A stretch of DNA of 8,544 bases, taken from Lentisphaeria bacterium UBA1784. Lineage in GTDB: Bacteria; Verrucomicrobiota; Lentisphaeria; Victivallales; Victivallaceae. The position numbers and the translations under genes are program-made. This document shows, piece after piece, positions 1-6,029 of this stretch; the stretch's first letter is position 1, and every line of letters begins with the position of its first letter. A model generated the notes under the pieces. That model had not been told where the DNA came from and did no database searches. It saw only the letters and a program-made list of their open reading frames with translations. The stretch is taken from contig DCGG01000060.1 in NCBI GenBank assembly GCA_002315455.1, forward strand, positions 1 to 8,544, read 5' to 3'.

Positions 1-180
1 TACACCGCCGCTTCCGTGACCATCGACGTCAACTCCGACGTTACGACCGGAACCGCCAACAGACGCGGCATTTTCGGCGGCGCTCTCGCGGCCCACTCCG
101 GCTCCGTCCGAAATCTTCGGACGGGGCCGTTTTTTATTACAGCACCCCTTCTTCAAAAAACGATTCGGGCGCCAATATAA
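1..180 (+). CDS. Partial open frame, possible C-terminal part of a repeat-rich surface-type protein
   Basis: Frame 1 is open from the window edge to a TAA at 178-180. Up to about base 108 its third codon positions are almost all C or G, as in the real genes of this window. The peptide is small and Gly/Ala/Thr/Ser/Val-rich, with VTIDVNSDVTTGTAN followed by IFGGALAAHSGSV. That composition recalls beta-helix or autotransporter-like repeat proteins of PVC bacteria; this is resemblance only, not a recognised domain. A strong intrinsic terminator (100-138) lies inside the frame, and after it the peptide loses coding character. The alternative is that the upstream gene ends at the frame-2 TGA at 17-19 and the rest is 3' UTR. 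The frame could also be a broken gene remnant. Confidence 0.35.
   Translation, partial: YTAASVTIDVNSDVTTGTANRRGIFGGALAAHSGSVRNLRTGPFFITAPLLQKTIRAPI
100..138 (+). terminator. Strong intrinsic terminator of the left-edge gene
   Basis: The arms at 100-112 and 116-128 pair over 13 bp (one T-G wobble; the inner 9 bp CCGTCCGAA/TTCGGACGG are perfect) around a 3-nt ATC loop. A run of six T starts at 130. This is a classic rho-independent terminator for + strand transcription. It sits inside the frame-1 open frame, which is odd for a normal gene end. Confidence 0.9.
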
Positions 181-222
181 AAAAACTCCGGTCAGAGAGA
201 TATATCCCTGATCCGGAGTTTT
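177..222 (-). terminator. Terminator of the yebC-pgi-rsmE operon
   Basis: On the minus strand AAAACTCCGGATCAG pairs with CTGACCGGAGTTTT (one bulged A) around an approximately 12-nt loop. T residues continue past the stem as a run of seven, then ATA. It lies 22 bp beyond the stop of the acetyltransferase gene, so it most likely ends the five-gene minus-strand operon. The palindromic arms could also act weakly on + strand transcripts, where only four T follow. Confidence 0.85.
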
Positions 223-243
223 GTGACGTTGACCGTTGCGGCA

Positions 244-897
244 CTATTTCCCAAGCGGAGAATCCCCCGGAGCCCACGGATAGCGTTTCCTGTCTTCCTC
301 TGTGATTTTGCGGATCACCCGGGCAGGATTCCCCGCAACCAGCGTGTCCGGCGGAACGTCCCGGATCACCACCGATCCCGCCGCAATCACCGCATTGTCG
401 CCGATGGTGACGCCGCCGATGATGGTGCAGGAACCGCCGATCCAGACGTTGTTGCCCACCGTGACCGGAAAGGCGTATTCATAACCGGCGATCCGGTCCG
501 GCGCATAGAGCGGATGTCCCGCCGCAAGAATGGAGACGTTGGGTGCGATCCACACGTTGTTCCCGAAGCGGCAGTAGTTGCCGTCAAGAACGATGAAGTT
601 GTAATTGGCGAAGAAGTTCTCGCCCACCTCGATGCGGAACCCGTAATCACACTTGAAAGGCGGCAGAATATTGCAGTTCTTGCCGATTTTTCCGAAAATC
701 TTCGCAAGGAAGTCCCGGCGTTCCTGCACCTGCGAAGGTTTCAGCACATTGTATTCATACAGCGCATCCTGGATCCGGAAGCGGTAGGCCGCCATTTCCG
801 TGGTATTGTTCGGATCATACAAAAGTCCGGCTTCCGCTTTCTCCTGCTCCGTCATGCCGCCGGGGACGGGGGCACAGAGGATCACTTTTTCCTTCAT
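244..897 (-). CDS. Maltose/galactoside O-acetyltransferase-like hexapeptide-repeat acetyltransferase
   Basis: A 217-residue protein of the LacA/Maa/NodL family, which transfers acetyl from acetyl-CoA to a sugar hydroxyl, normally as a cytoplasmic trimer. An N-terminal helical Mac-type region (TEQEKAEAGLLYDPNN, about residues 16-31) is followed by a left-handed beta-helix from about residue 70. That part shows FIVLDGN, NNVWIAPNVSILAAGHPLY with the expected catalytic His at 128, VTVGNNVWIGGSCTIIGG, and the family ending AGSVVIRDVPPDTLVAGNPARVIRKI. The length is slightly above the usual 185-205. Many relatives start at a Met corresponding to residue 15, but an AGGAAAG ribosome site 3 nt before the first ATG and none before Met15 favours the long form. 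It is last in the operon, 36 nt after the membrane-protein gene. The acceptor sugar cannot be told from sequence. Confidence 0.9.
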   Translation of the reverse strand: MKEKVILCAPVPGGMTEQEKAEAGLLYDPNNTTEMAAYRFRIQDALYEYNVLKPSQVQERRDFLAKIFGKIGKNCNILPPFKCDYGFRIEVGENFFANYNFIVLDGNYCRFGNNVWIAPNVSILAAGHPLYAPDRIAGYEYAFPVTVGNNVWIGGSCTIIGGVTIGDNAVIAAGSVVIRDVPPDTLVAGNPARVIRKITEEDRKRYPWAPGDSPLGK

Positions 898-933
898 GGT
901 CTTTCCTGGGGTTATGTGTTGCCAACGATCGGA

Positions 934-1560
934 TCATTTCATGGAGATTATCCCTGCGGCTCCTGCTGCGACGATCGCTGCGTAGAGCAGGAGGGTGAAA
1001 AAGGGAGCGGTCCCGCCGAAGCGAAGACATTTTCCGCCTTTGTAGTTGAAGTTGAAATTGGCGGCGGCATTGGTTCCGCTGCAGATCTCATCGAGCAGAA
1101 GATGGGAGAGACAGCCCAGCAGGCAGGCGGCCGCAAAGCAAAGCCGCGGCAGAAGTTTGGCATCGGCAAAGAGCAGAAAGATTCCCTCCGCCCCCAGAAG
1201 CGCGGCGGGAATACTGTGGAAATTTCCCCTGTGGGTGGTGGCGATGGAGAAGATCCATGCCAGAGGATACTGAATGAAGACGTAGCACCCCAGCAGTAGC
1301 AGAAGCGTCGTCTCCGTTGTGAAGTTGTGAGAAATATGTGGCAGAAGGATCAGCGGCGCCGCGACTCCGAAAAGCCCGAAAAGCATTTGCCGCGGCCGGG
1401 AGTTGTCGCTGTCCACGTCGGGCAGCATGGAGCCGACTGTCGCCAGCACCAGCACAATGACGCTTTGGGGAAGGGTGAGCAAGCCGCGCCATAACAAGAG
1501 CCCCGCGGTTCCTGCTCCCGTAAGAAATCCAACAGCGGTGTGCATCCGGTAGTTTGCCAT
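934..1560 (-). CDS. YdjM/DUF457-family predicted membrane-bound metal-dependent hydrolase
   Basis: A 208-residue polytopic membrane protein. It begins MHTAVGFLTGAG (His7), then a hydrophobic helix at about 28-46 leads into GSMLPDVDSD (44-52). More helices follow at about 62-76, 85-107 and 118-156, with HRGNFHS (His110, His115) and SHLLLDE (His153, Asp157), then a last helix at about 183-205. The conserved His and Asp residues in H-x5-LPDxDS, HRGxxHS and HLLLD are the hallmark of the YdjM/YbcI (DUF457) family. The family is described as inner-membrane metal-dependent hydrolases and its substrate is unknown. The usual HRGxTHS motif reads HRGNFHS here. The start lies only 3 nt after the rsmE stop with no clear ribosome site, so translation is probably coupled to rsmE. 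Confidence 0.8.
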   Translation of the reverse strand: MANYRMHTAVGFLTGAGTAGLLLWRGLLTLPQSVIVLVLATVGSMLPDVDSDNSRPRQMLFGLFGVAAPLILLPHISHNFTTETTLLLLLGCYVFIQYPLAWIFSIATTHRGNFHSIPAALLGAEGIFLLFADAKLLPRLCFAAACLLGCLSHLLLDEICSGTNAAANFNFNYKGGKCLRFGGTAPFFTLLLYAAIVAAGAAGIISMK

Positions 1561-1563
1561 AGG

Positions 1564-2280
1564 TCAGCAGTCCGGATTCATGCGTCCGAGGAGGGCGGCG
1601 GCGGCGAATTCGCTACGGAGGACCCGCGCCCCCAGACTGACGGAACGGAAGCCTGCTTCCCGGAATTTCCCGTTCTCGTAGTCGGTGAATCCGCCCTCCG
1701 GCCCGATGGCGAGGATTGTTGGCCGGGAAACTTTGCTGGGCACCGGTTCCGTCCCTGCCGGATCGCCGAGAAAGGCATCCGTCCCCACGAGCAAACCGGG
1801 GACTTCATCTTCCAGAAAAGGTTTGAAGGCACGGCGGAACTCTATCCGGGGAGAGACGGGATCACAACATTGTTCCAGAGCGAGCGTCACCTCTTCCTCC
1901 ACCGCGTCCTGCATGAGCCGGGGCGCGTTCCAGTAGGATTTCTCCACTTTGAAACTTGAGATGAACCAAATCCGCTTCACTCCCTGTTCCACAGCGGCAT
2001 GGAGCACCTTGGTGAAACTTTTGGGACGCGGCAAGGCGATGATCAGACTGATCGGCGAAGGAGGGGGAGGGGGAACGTCACAGACGAATTCCAATTCTGC
2101 GGAATCCGGACCCATGGAACAGATGGTCCCAAAACCAAGACATCCGTCCCGAAGTCCCACTTTGCAGCGTTTTCCAACTTCGGCACGGATGACGGTTTTC
2201 AACTGCTGAAACCGGCGGCCGGTGATCCGCGCCCGGCCGGGAGCGGTCAGATCCTCCGGATTCAACAGCAGGCAGTTCAC
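1564..2280 (-). CDS. rsmE: Ribosomal RNA small subunit methyltransferase E (16S rRNA m3U1498)
   Basis: RsmE methylates N3 of U1498 in 16S rRNA using S-adenosylmethionine; it is a SPOUT-class knotted dimer. The 238-residue product has a divergent N-terminal PUA-like part (about 1-68), a run of five prolines (70-74) as linker, then the SPOUT domain. That domain contains KVLHAAVEQGVKRIWF, AIGPEGGF (191-198) and the knot motif SLGARVLRSEFA (216-227). Relatives usually have LRTET in the last motif and a Gly-Arg after EQC/EQS, where this protein has EQCCD, so it is a divergent member. I chose the GTG at 2280. It overlaps the pgi stop as GTGA and gives the family-typical MNCLLLNPEDL N-terminus. A TTG at 2298 would add six residues inside pgi. 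Confidence 0.88.
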   Translation of the reverse strand: MNCLLLNPEDLTAPGRARITGRRFQQLKTVIRAEVGKRCKVGLRDGCLGFGTICSMGPDSAELEFVCDVPPPPPSPISLIIALPRPKSFTKVLHAAVEQGVKRIWFISSFKVEKSYWNAPRLMQDAVEEEVTLALEQCCDPVSPRIEFRRAFKPFLEDEVPGLLVGTDAFLGDPAGTEPVPSKVSRPTILAIGPEGGFTDYENGKFREAGFRSVSLGARVLRSEFAAAALLGRMNPDC

Positions 2281-3848
2281 TTGACCGAATAGATCCAAGC
2301 CTTCGCGGCGGCGTTGAATTTGCGTTCGATGCCGTTGCCGTTCAGGGCCTTCTTGTCCAGTAGTCCGCCGATGAGAACGGACTGTTCCGGTTCGCCGATC
2401 TTCGCGGCGAACTCTGCGGCACTCCCGGAGGAACCGGACAACGCCGCCAGTTGGTCGTCCAGTTTCGCCGCGAGGGCCAGCACGGATTTCGCCGCCAGTT
2501 TGTAGGCCTGCACTCCGGGCTGATGGAAGGCATTGATATTGATGAATTCCGCATAGACGGCCACCGCGCGCTCATAGAGGGCGATAAGCTGTCCCAGCTG
2601 ATAGACGGTCAATTCGGGGAGTTTGATGGAGATGATCTGGCGGCCCTTGCTCCGGAGTGCGGCGCTGAGGCCCTCCAGGAAGCCGTGGAGGTAATCCCCC
2701 ATGGCGGTGGTCCCGGAGATGGAGATCCGCTTCCAATCCTTCAGCACTTCAATGAAGGTGACGAAGAAATCGTCCCGTCCGTCGTTCAGCTGCTGGATGA
2801 AGGCATGGGCATCGGTGCCGCCCTTGTTGCCGAAGACGTTGATGCCCTGATGGACGACTTTGCCGTCCAGATCCAGTTCTTTGCCGAGGCTCTCCATCAC
2901 CAGCTGCTGAAGGTAGCGGGACATGAGAATCAGCCGGTCGCTGTAAGGCACGATGACCATGTTGCGGTCGCCCTTACCTTTCCCGGCGAGGAACCACATG
3001 GCGCTCAACAGGAACGCGGGATTGCTACGGTAGTCGGAGTTCCGGGTCCAAACGTCCATATCGCAGGCGCCGGCGAGAAACTTGGCGAAATCCACTCCGG
3101 TCAAAGCTGCGGGAACGTGTCCCACGATACTGGTCTCGCTGGTGCGTCCGCCGATGGACTCCGCCATTTCGAAGACTTGAAGCCACTTGGCATCCCGGGC
3201 GTGTCCATCCAGTTGGCTGCCCTTCATGGTGATGGCTACCGCGCACCTGGCGAAATCAAGCCCCTTGGCGGCGTAGAAATCCTCCATGGCGATCATGTTG
3301 TTTTTGGTCTCCTGCGTGCCGCCGGACTTGGAGATCACCAGATGGAGCGTTCTTTCGGGCTCCATGACCTCCAGCAGATCGGCGAACTCCGCCGAATCGG
3401 TGTTGTCAAGGAAATAGATCTTGAGGTTGCCATTGCGCTTCTCCCTGGGAAGTTCGTTCCAGTAGGGACCGTTGGCGGCAAACTGCATCAGTTGCGGACC
3501 GAGTGCGGAACCGCCGATCCCGTTGACGACGACCGCGTCGAAGGGTTTCCCGGCGGGACCCGCAATCTCCCCCCGGCGCACCTTGGCGGCAAAATCCTCC
3601 ACCTGCGCAAAAAGGGGACTCCGGGGGTATCCGATCCGGTCGGAGAAATGGGTCACTTTCCGTTTCTCGTCGGGATTCTTGATCTCTCCGGCTTCGATCC
3701 GGGCCATTTCCCGGACCGCCCGCTGAAAGAGCGGCTCCAACTCCTTGAGGTCGGAGTCCTCGAACATCATCCCCGCGAAGGAGATGGCGAAGCCGCTGGC
3801 GGGATCCGTCAGCGTGTATTGACGGGAACGTTCGGTCCAGGCATCCAT
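2277..3848 (-). CDS. pgi: Glucose-6-phosphate isomerase
   Basis: Cytoplasmic enzyme interconverting glucose 6-phosphate and fructose 6-phosphate at the entry of glycolysis and gluconeogenesis. The 523-residue product has both SIS subdomains. It shows VNGIGGSALGP (108-118), the phosphate-binding SKSGGTQET (173-181), ESLGKE with the expected catalytic Glu319, GNKGGTDAHAFIQQL (340-354) with the signature His, and QPGVQAYK (443-450) ending in the catalytic Lys450. The length of about 520 and the NKGGTDAHAF wording match the short cyanobacterial/chlamydial type rather than the 550-residue E. coli type. The frame is open to an ATG at 3989, but those 47 extra codons lie over yebC and read as an out-of-frame Ser/Pro/Arg-rich shadow. 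The ATG at 3848 has a GAGGAG site 10 nt upstream, 7 nt after the yebC stop. Confidence 0.97.
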   Translation of the reverse strand: MDAWTERSRQYTLTDPASGFAISFAGMMFEDSDLKELEPLFQRAVREMARIEAGEIKNPDEKRKVTHFSDRIGYPRSPLFAQVEDFAAKVRRGEIAGPAGKPFDAVVVNGIGGSALGPQLMQFAANGPYWNELPREKRNGNLKIYFLDNTDSAEFADLLEVMEPERTLHLVISKSGGTQETKNNMIAMEDFYAAKGLDFARCAVAITMKGSQLDGHARDAKWLQVFEMAESIGGRTSETSIVGHVPAALTGVDFAKFLAGACDMDVWTRNSDYRSNPAFLLSAMWFLAGKGKGDRNMVIVPYSDRLILMSRYLQQLVMESLGKELDLDGKVVHQGINVFGNKGGTDAHAFIQQLNDGRDDFFVTFIEVLKDWKRISISGTTAMGDYLHGFLEGLSAALRSKGRQIISIKLPELTVYQLGQLIALYERAVAVYAEFININAFHQPGVQAYKLAAKSVLALAAKLDDQLAALSGSSGSAAEFAAKIGEPEQSVLIGGLLDKKALNGNGIERKFNAAAKAWIYSVK

Positions 3849-3855
3849 GACGGGA

Positions 3856-4608
3856 TCACTCCTCAATCTGATCGGCAATATCGTCGGCGATGGTGTAATT
3901 TCCGGTGACGGACTGGACGTCGTCCAAATCCTCCATGCGCTCGATGAGCCGGAGCACCTGGCTGGCGATCTTGGGATCGGTGATCTCAACGGTCAGATCG
4001 GGCTTGCGGGTGATCTCCGCCTCGTCGGTGGTGATGCCCTTGGCCTCCAAAGCCTTGAAGATCGGCTCGAAGTATTCGGGATCTGCCCAGATTTCGGCGA
4101 CGCCGTCCTCGACGGAGAGGTCGTCGGCACCGGCATCCAGCACCACGTCCATGAGTTTTTCCTCATCGGCCCACTCGCCGGTGATGACGAAGTGCGCCTG
4201 ACGGCGGAAGAGCCGGGAGACGGCGCCGGAACCGGCCATGTTGCCGTTGTTCCGGTCAAAGGTCATGCGGACGTCGCTGGTGGAGCGGTTGTGGTTATCG
4301 GTCAGGCAGTCCACGATGACGGCAACGCCGCCGGCGGCATAGCCCTCATAGACGATCTCCTCAAAGACCACGTCACCCAGTTCGCCGCAGCCCTTCTTAA
4401 TGGCGCGATCGACGTTGGCGTTGGGCATGTTGACAGCCTTCGCGGCGGTCAGAGCGGACCGGAGCCGGGGGTTGGCATCGGGATCGCCTCCGCCCATCTT
4501 TGCGGCGACCATGATCTCCTTGGCGATACGGGAGAACGCCTTTCCTTTAACCCGATCGGCGGCTTCCTTCTTATGCTTGATGTTGGCCCATTTGCTGTGT
4601 CCGGACAT
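3856..4608 (-). CDS. yebC: YebC/PmpR/TACO1-family translational regulator
   Basis: A 250-residue protein of the YebC/TACO1 family. Members act in the cytoplasm; some bind DNA as transcriptional regulators (PmpR), and others associate with ribosomes and help translation through difficult peptide stretches such as polyproline. Conserved features are SGHSKWANIKHKK at the N-terminus, GKAFSRIAKEI, GGGDPDANPRLR (39-50), EEIVYEGY (83-90), TDNHNRST (103-110) and the acidic C-terminal EDLDDVQSVTGNY. The frame is open to an ATG at 4740, but the true start is the ATG at 4608. It gives the universal N-terminus, the usual length and a strong AAGGAG site 7 nt upstream. It is the first gene of the operon, about 60 nt after the promoter. 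Notably the downstream rsmE encodes a five-proline run. Confidence 0.97.
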   Translation of the reverse strand: MSGHSKWANIKHKKEAADRVKGKAFSRIAKEIMVAAKMGGGDPDANPRLRSALTAAKAVNMPNANVDRAIKKGCGELGDVVFEEIVYEGYAAGGVAVIVDCLTDNHNRSTSDVRMTFDRNNGNMAGSGAVSRLFRRQAHFVITGEWADEEKLMDVVLDAGADDLSVEDGVAEIWADPEYFEPIFKALEAKGITTDEAEITRKPDLTVEITDPKIASQVLRLIERMEDLDDVQSVTGNYTIADDIADQIEE

Positions 4609-4674
4609 TTTGTCTCTCCTTGTTGCGGCGGATATCGCCTGTTTTCCGTTCAGACTCGTATTACCATTTACCAT

Positions 4675-4703
4675 AATATAGCGCAAAGTCACCATTTTTT
4701 CAA
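4675..4703 (-). promoter_or_regulatory. Sigma70-type promoter of the yebC operon
   Basis: On the minus strand a -35 box TTGAAA (4698-4703) is separated by exactly 17 bp from a -10 box TATATT (4675-4680). Each box matches the consensus at 5 of 6 positions. The predicted transcript start near 4668 leaves a 5' leader of about 60 nt before the yebC ATG. No other promoter-like pair was seen within the operon, whose genes are close together or overlapping. Confidence 0.8.
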
Positions 4704-4761
4704 GGGAAAGTCGCCGTATGTTTCCTTCGAACTTTGCCATTGGCGTTCACGCCGGACGCTT

Positions 4762-4777
4762 CCTCCGGTACCGGAGG
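4762..4777. repeat. 16-bp perfect palindrome CCTCCGGTACCGGAGG
   Basis: A perfect, spacer-less palindrome midway between the two divergent promoters, flanked at both sides by the direct repeat GACGCT (4755-4760 and 4781-4786). It has no loop and no following T-run, so it looks more like a dimeric protein-binding site than a terminator. Its role is inferred only from position and symmetry. Confidence 0.5.
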
Positions 4778-4791
4778 GGAGACGCTGCTTT

Positions 4792-4808
4792 CGTTTTGCA
4801 GGAAAACG
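4792..4808. repeat. Short inverted repeat CGTTTT-N5-AAAACG
   Basis: Six-base arms at 4792-4797 and 4803-4808 flank a GCAGG centre. The right arm shares its last base with the large hairpin that follows, so the two structures are adjacent. On the minus strand the AAAACG arm reads CGTTTT directly after the larger hairpin and supplies a short T-tract. It may be chance; it is listed because it belongs to a cluster of three. Confidence 0.3.
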
Positions 4809-4835
4809 GGCGGATATTTCCGAAAATATCCGCCC
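4808..4835. repeat. Perfect 12-bp inverted repeat next to the phosphoesterase promoter
   Basis: GGGCGGATATTT (4808-4819) and AAATATCCGCCC (4824-4835) pair perfectly around a CCGA loop, ending 5 bp before the -35 box of the + strand operon. No T-run follows on the + strand. On the minus strand only GTTTT follows, which would make a weak terminator, and no minus-strand gene upstream needs one. Position suggests an operator or a block to antisense transcription. Confidence 0.6.
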
Positions 4836-4840
4836 CGGAC

Positions 4841-4869
4841 TTGACTTTTTCCGGAATCGGTGGTAAAAT
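4841..4869 (+). promoter_or_regulatory. Sigma70-type promoter of the phosphoesterase operon
   Basis: A -35 box TTGACT (4841-4846), a 17-bp spacer and a -10 box TAAAAT (4864-4869), each matching consensus at 5 of 6 positions. Transcription should start near 4876, giving a leader of about 41 nt with the AAGGAG site at 4900-4905. It is placed to drive all three tandem phosphoesterase genes. Confidence 0.82.
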
Positions 4870-4916
4870 TAGTGGATGTACCTTCGAAATGCCCAAAATA
4901 AGGAGATTTTTGTATC

Positions 4917-6008
4917 ATGTCACCGATGAAAACCATGTTGTTCATGCTCGCGGCCGGATGCGCTTTGCTGTTGTCCGCCGGAGAAAAGTACTCTGCAATC
5001 TATTTTTCCGACAGCCATCTCGGTCCGGAATCCTGCTACAACATGAGCAAGGACAATCCCTTCCGCACCAAGAAGGACATCAAACGCGACGATGCCACCA
5101 GGGAATACTTCAACGCCATGCTGAAGCATATCGCCGACCACAAGGGCGACAATGCCAAACTGATCATCAGCGGCGGCGATCTGATCGAGGGAGGTACCTA
5201 CGGGGAAGAGGTCCACGCCAAGACCCTTCAGAATGCCATAGACCGGATTTCCCGGGGAACCGGACTTCCCTTTTTCTTCACCAACGGCAACCACGATGCC
5301 TGGGGCGTCGGCGGAGCTGCGGCCTTCGACAAGGTCGCCCGCGCGTATCTGGCAAAGCAGCCCTACGCGGTCACTTTCGCCAAGGACAAGGGGATAAACT
5401 ACTCCTTTGAGTTGGGCGGCGACCTCTACGTCTTCGGCGATTTCTTCACGAAGAAATCTCACTGGATCGAGACGATCCTGGAGCGCATCTCGCAGGCGAA
5501 GCCCGGCCAGTACCGTTACATCATCGTGGTGACTCATCCCGGGATGCTGGGCTGCGGCAAGACCACCCGCCGGGTGGTGGAAGCGGCGGCGAAGACCGCG
5601 GCCAAGGGCGGAGTCATCCTCTGCGGACACAGCCACCGGAACAAGATCCTGAAGTTCGAATCGCCTCTGGGCAAGGTCAGTGAACTGATGATGGCGACCA
5701 TGGTGCTGGGCAACACGCGGGATGCCTTCGCCAATCCCCGGGATAAGATGGAGGTGTATTGGGCGGCTTGCGATCAATCTCTCCAGCTTGCCGTCAAGAA
5801 GGCCAAGACCGAGAAGGCCAAAGTTGCCGCGCAGGGCAATCTGAAGAAGGGAGAGGAGATCAAGTCCTACTACGGACCGTATCTGAAGGAGTACTTCGAA
5901 GTGAGCGGAAACGGTTACGCCAAGCTGGACATTTCCGATGACGGCATCACCGTCACCCTGCAATCCGCTCAGTTGGAGCAGGCCCCCATCGTCAAGACTC
6001 TTTTCTGA
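4917..6008 (+). CDS. Secreted calcineurin-like metallophosphoesterase, tandem copy A
   Basis: A 363-residue predicted periplasmic or exported phosphoesterase of the calcineurin-like superfamily, with a two-metal active site; the substrate is unknown. A signal peptide (Lys5, hydrophobic core about 6-20) should be cut after Ala21, leaving GEKY. Metal-site motifs are all present: DSH (Asp32, His34), GGD (Asp88), NGNHD (Asn125, His126), TH (His207) and CGHSH (His238, His240). Between the first two motifs lies a family-specific stretch with NPFRTKKDI (47-55). Unlike its two neighbours, it has DSH rather than DPH, HDAW rather than HDDW, and an extra Lys-rich insertion at about 290-325. The ATG has AAGGAG 11 nt upstream; Met4 would be too far. 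It is the first gene of a three-gene unit. LAAGC at residues 11-15 is not a convincing lipobox. Confidence 0.9.
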   Translation: MSPMKTMLFMLAAGCALLLSAGEKYSAIYFSDSHLGPESCYNMSKDNPFRTKKDIKRDDATREYFNAMLKHIADHKGDNAKLIISGGDLIEGGTYGEEVHAKTLQNAIDRISRGTGLPFFFTNGNHDAWGVGGAAAFDKVARAYLAKQPYAVTFAKDKGINYSFELGGDLYVFGDFFTKKSHWIETILERISQAKPGQYRYIIVVTHPGMLGCGKTTRRVVEAAAKTAAKGGVILCGHSHRNKILKFESPLGKVSELMMATMVLGNTRDAFANPRDKMEVYWAACDQSLQLAVKKAKTEKAKVAAQGNLKKGEEIKSYYGPYLKEYFEVSGNGYAKLDISDDGITVTLQSAQLEQAPIVKTLF

Positions 6009-6029
6009 CAGACCGGGAAAGGAGGAACA

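Larger units (their letters stand above)
4609..4916. promoter_or_regulatory. Divergent intergenic control region
   Basis: These 308 bases separate the yebC start from the first phosphoesterase start. They hold the yebC ribosome site (AAGGAG, about 7 nt before the ATG), a promoter for each direction, three inverted repeats at 4762-4777, 4792-4808 and 4808-4835, and the + strand ribosome site at 4900-4905. Open frames across it (for example minus strand 4700-4945 and + strand from 4718) show no recognisable protein and overlap the promoters, so I see no gene here. Confidence 0.75.

Noticed and set aside
223..1299. Long + strand open frame opposite the acetyltransferase and membrane-protein genes
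   Set aside because: It crosses two well-recognised minus-strand genes, is Arg/Gly/His-rich, and lies directly after terminators without a promoter or ribosome site.
2451..3908. Long + strand open frame opposite pgi
   Set aside because: Shadow of pgi produced by high G+C; no family resemblance, while the minus strand encodes an intact enzyme.
3849..3989. 47-codon upstream extension of pgi
   Set aside because: It overlaps yebC, is Ser/Pro/Arg-rich like an out-of-frame shadow, and a good ribosome site precedes the ATG at 3848.
4609..4740. 44-codon upstream extension of yebC
   Set aside because: It runs through the predicted promoter; the family N-terminus begins at the ATG at 4608 with a strong ribosome site.
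4700..4945. Minus-strand 81-codon frame in the divergent promoter region
   Set aside because: It covers the + strand promoter and inverted repeats, has no recognisable protein features and no clear ribosome site.
4947..4961. Possible lipoprotein signal (LAAGC) in copy A
   Set aside because: The hydrophobic stretch before the Cys is too short, the -3 position is Ala rather than Leu/Val/Ile, and the two paralogues have ordinary signal peptides cut at the later Ala-Gly-Glu site.
5541..5564. Walker A-like pattern GMLGCGKT in phosphoesterase copy A (residues 209-216)
   Set aside because: It matches GxxxxGKT by letters but lies in the loop after the fourth-motif His of a calcineurin-like domain. 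The first Gly is absent in copy B and the pattern is absent in copy C, and there is no Walker B or P-loop fold context.
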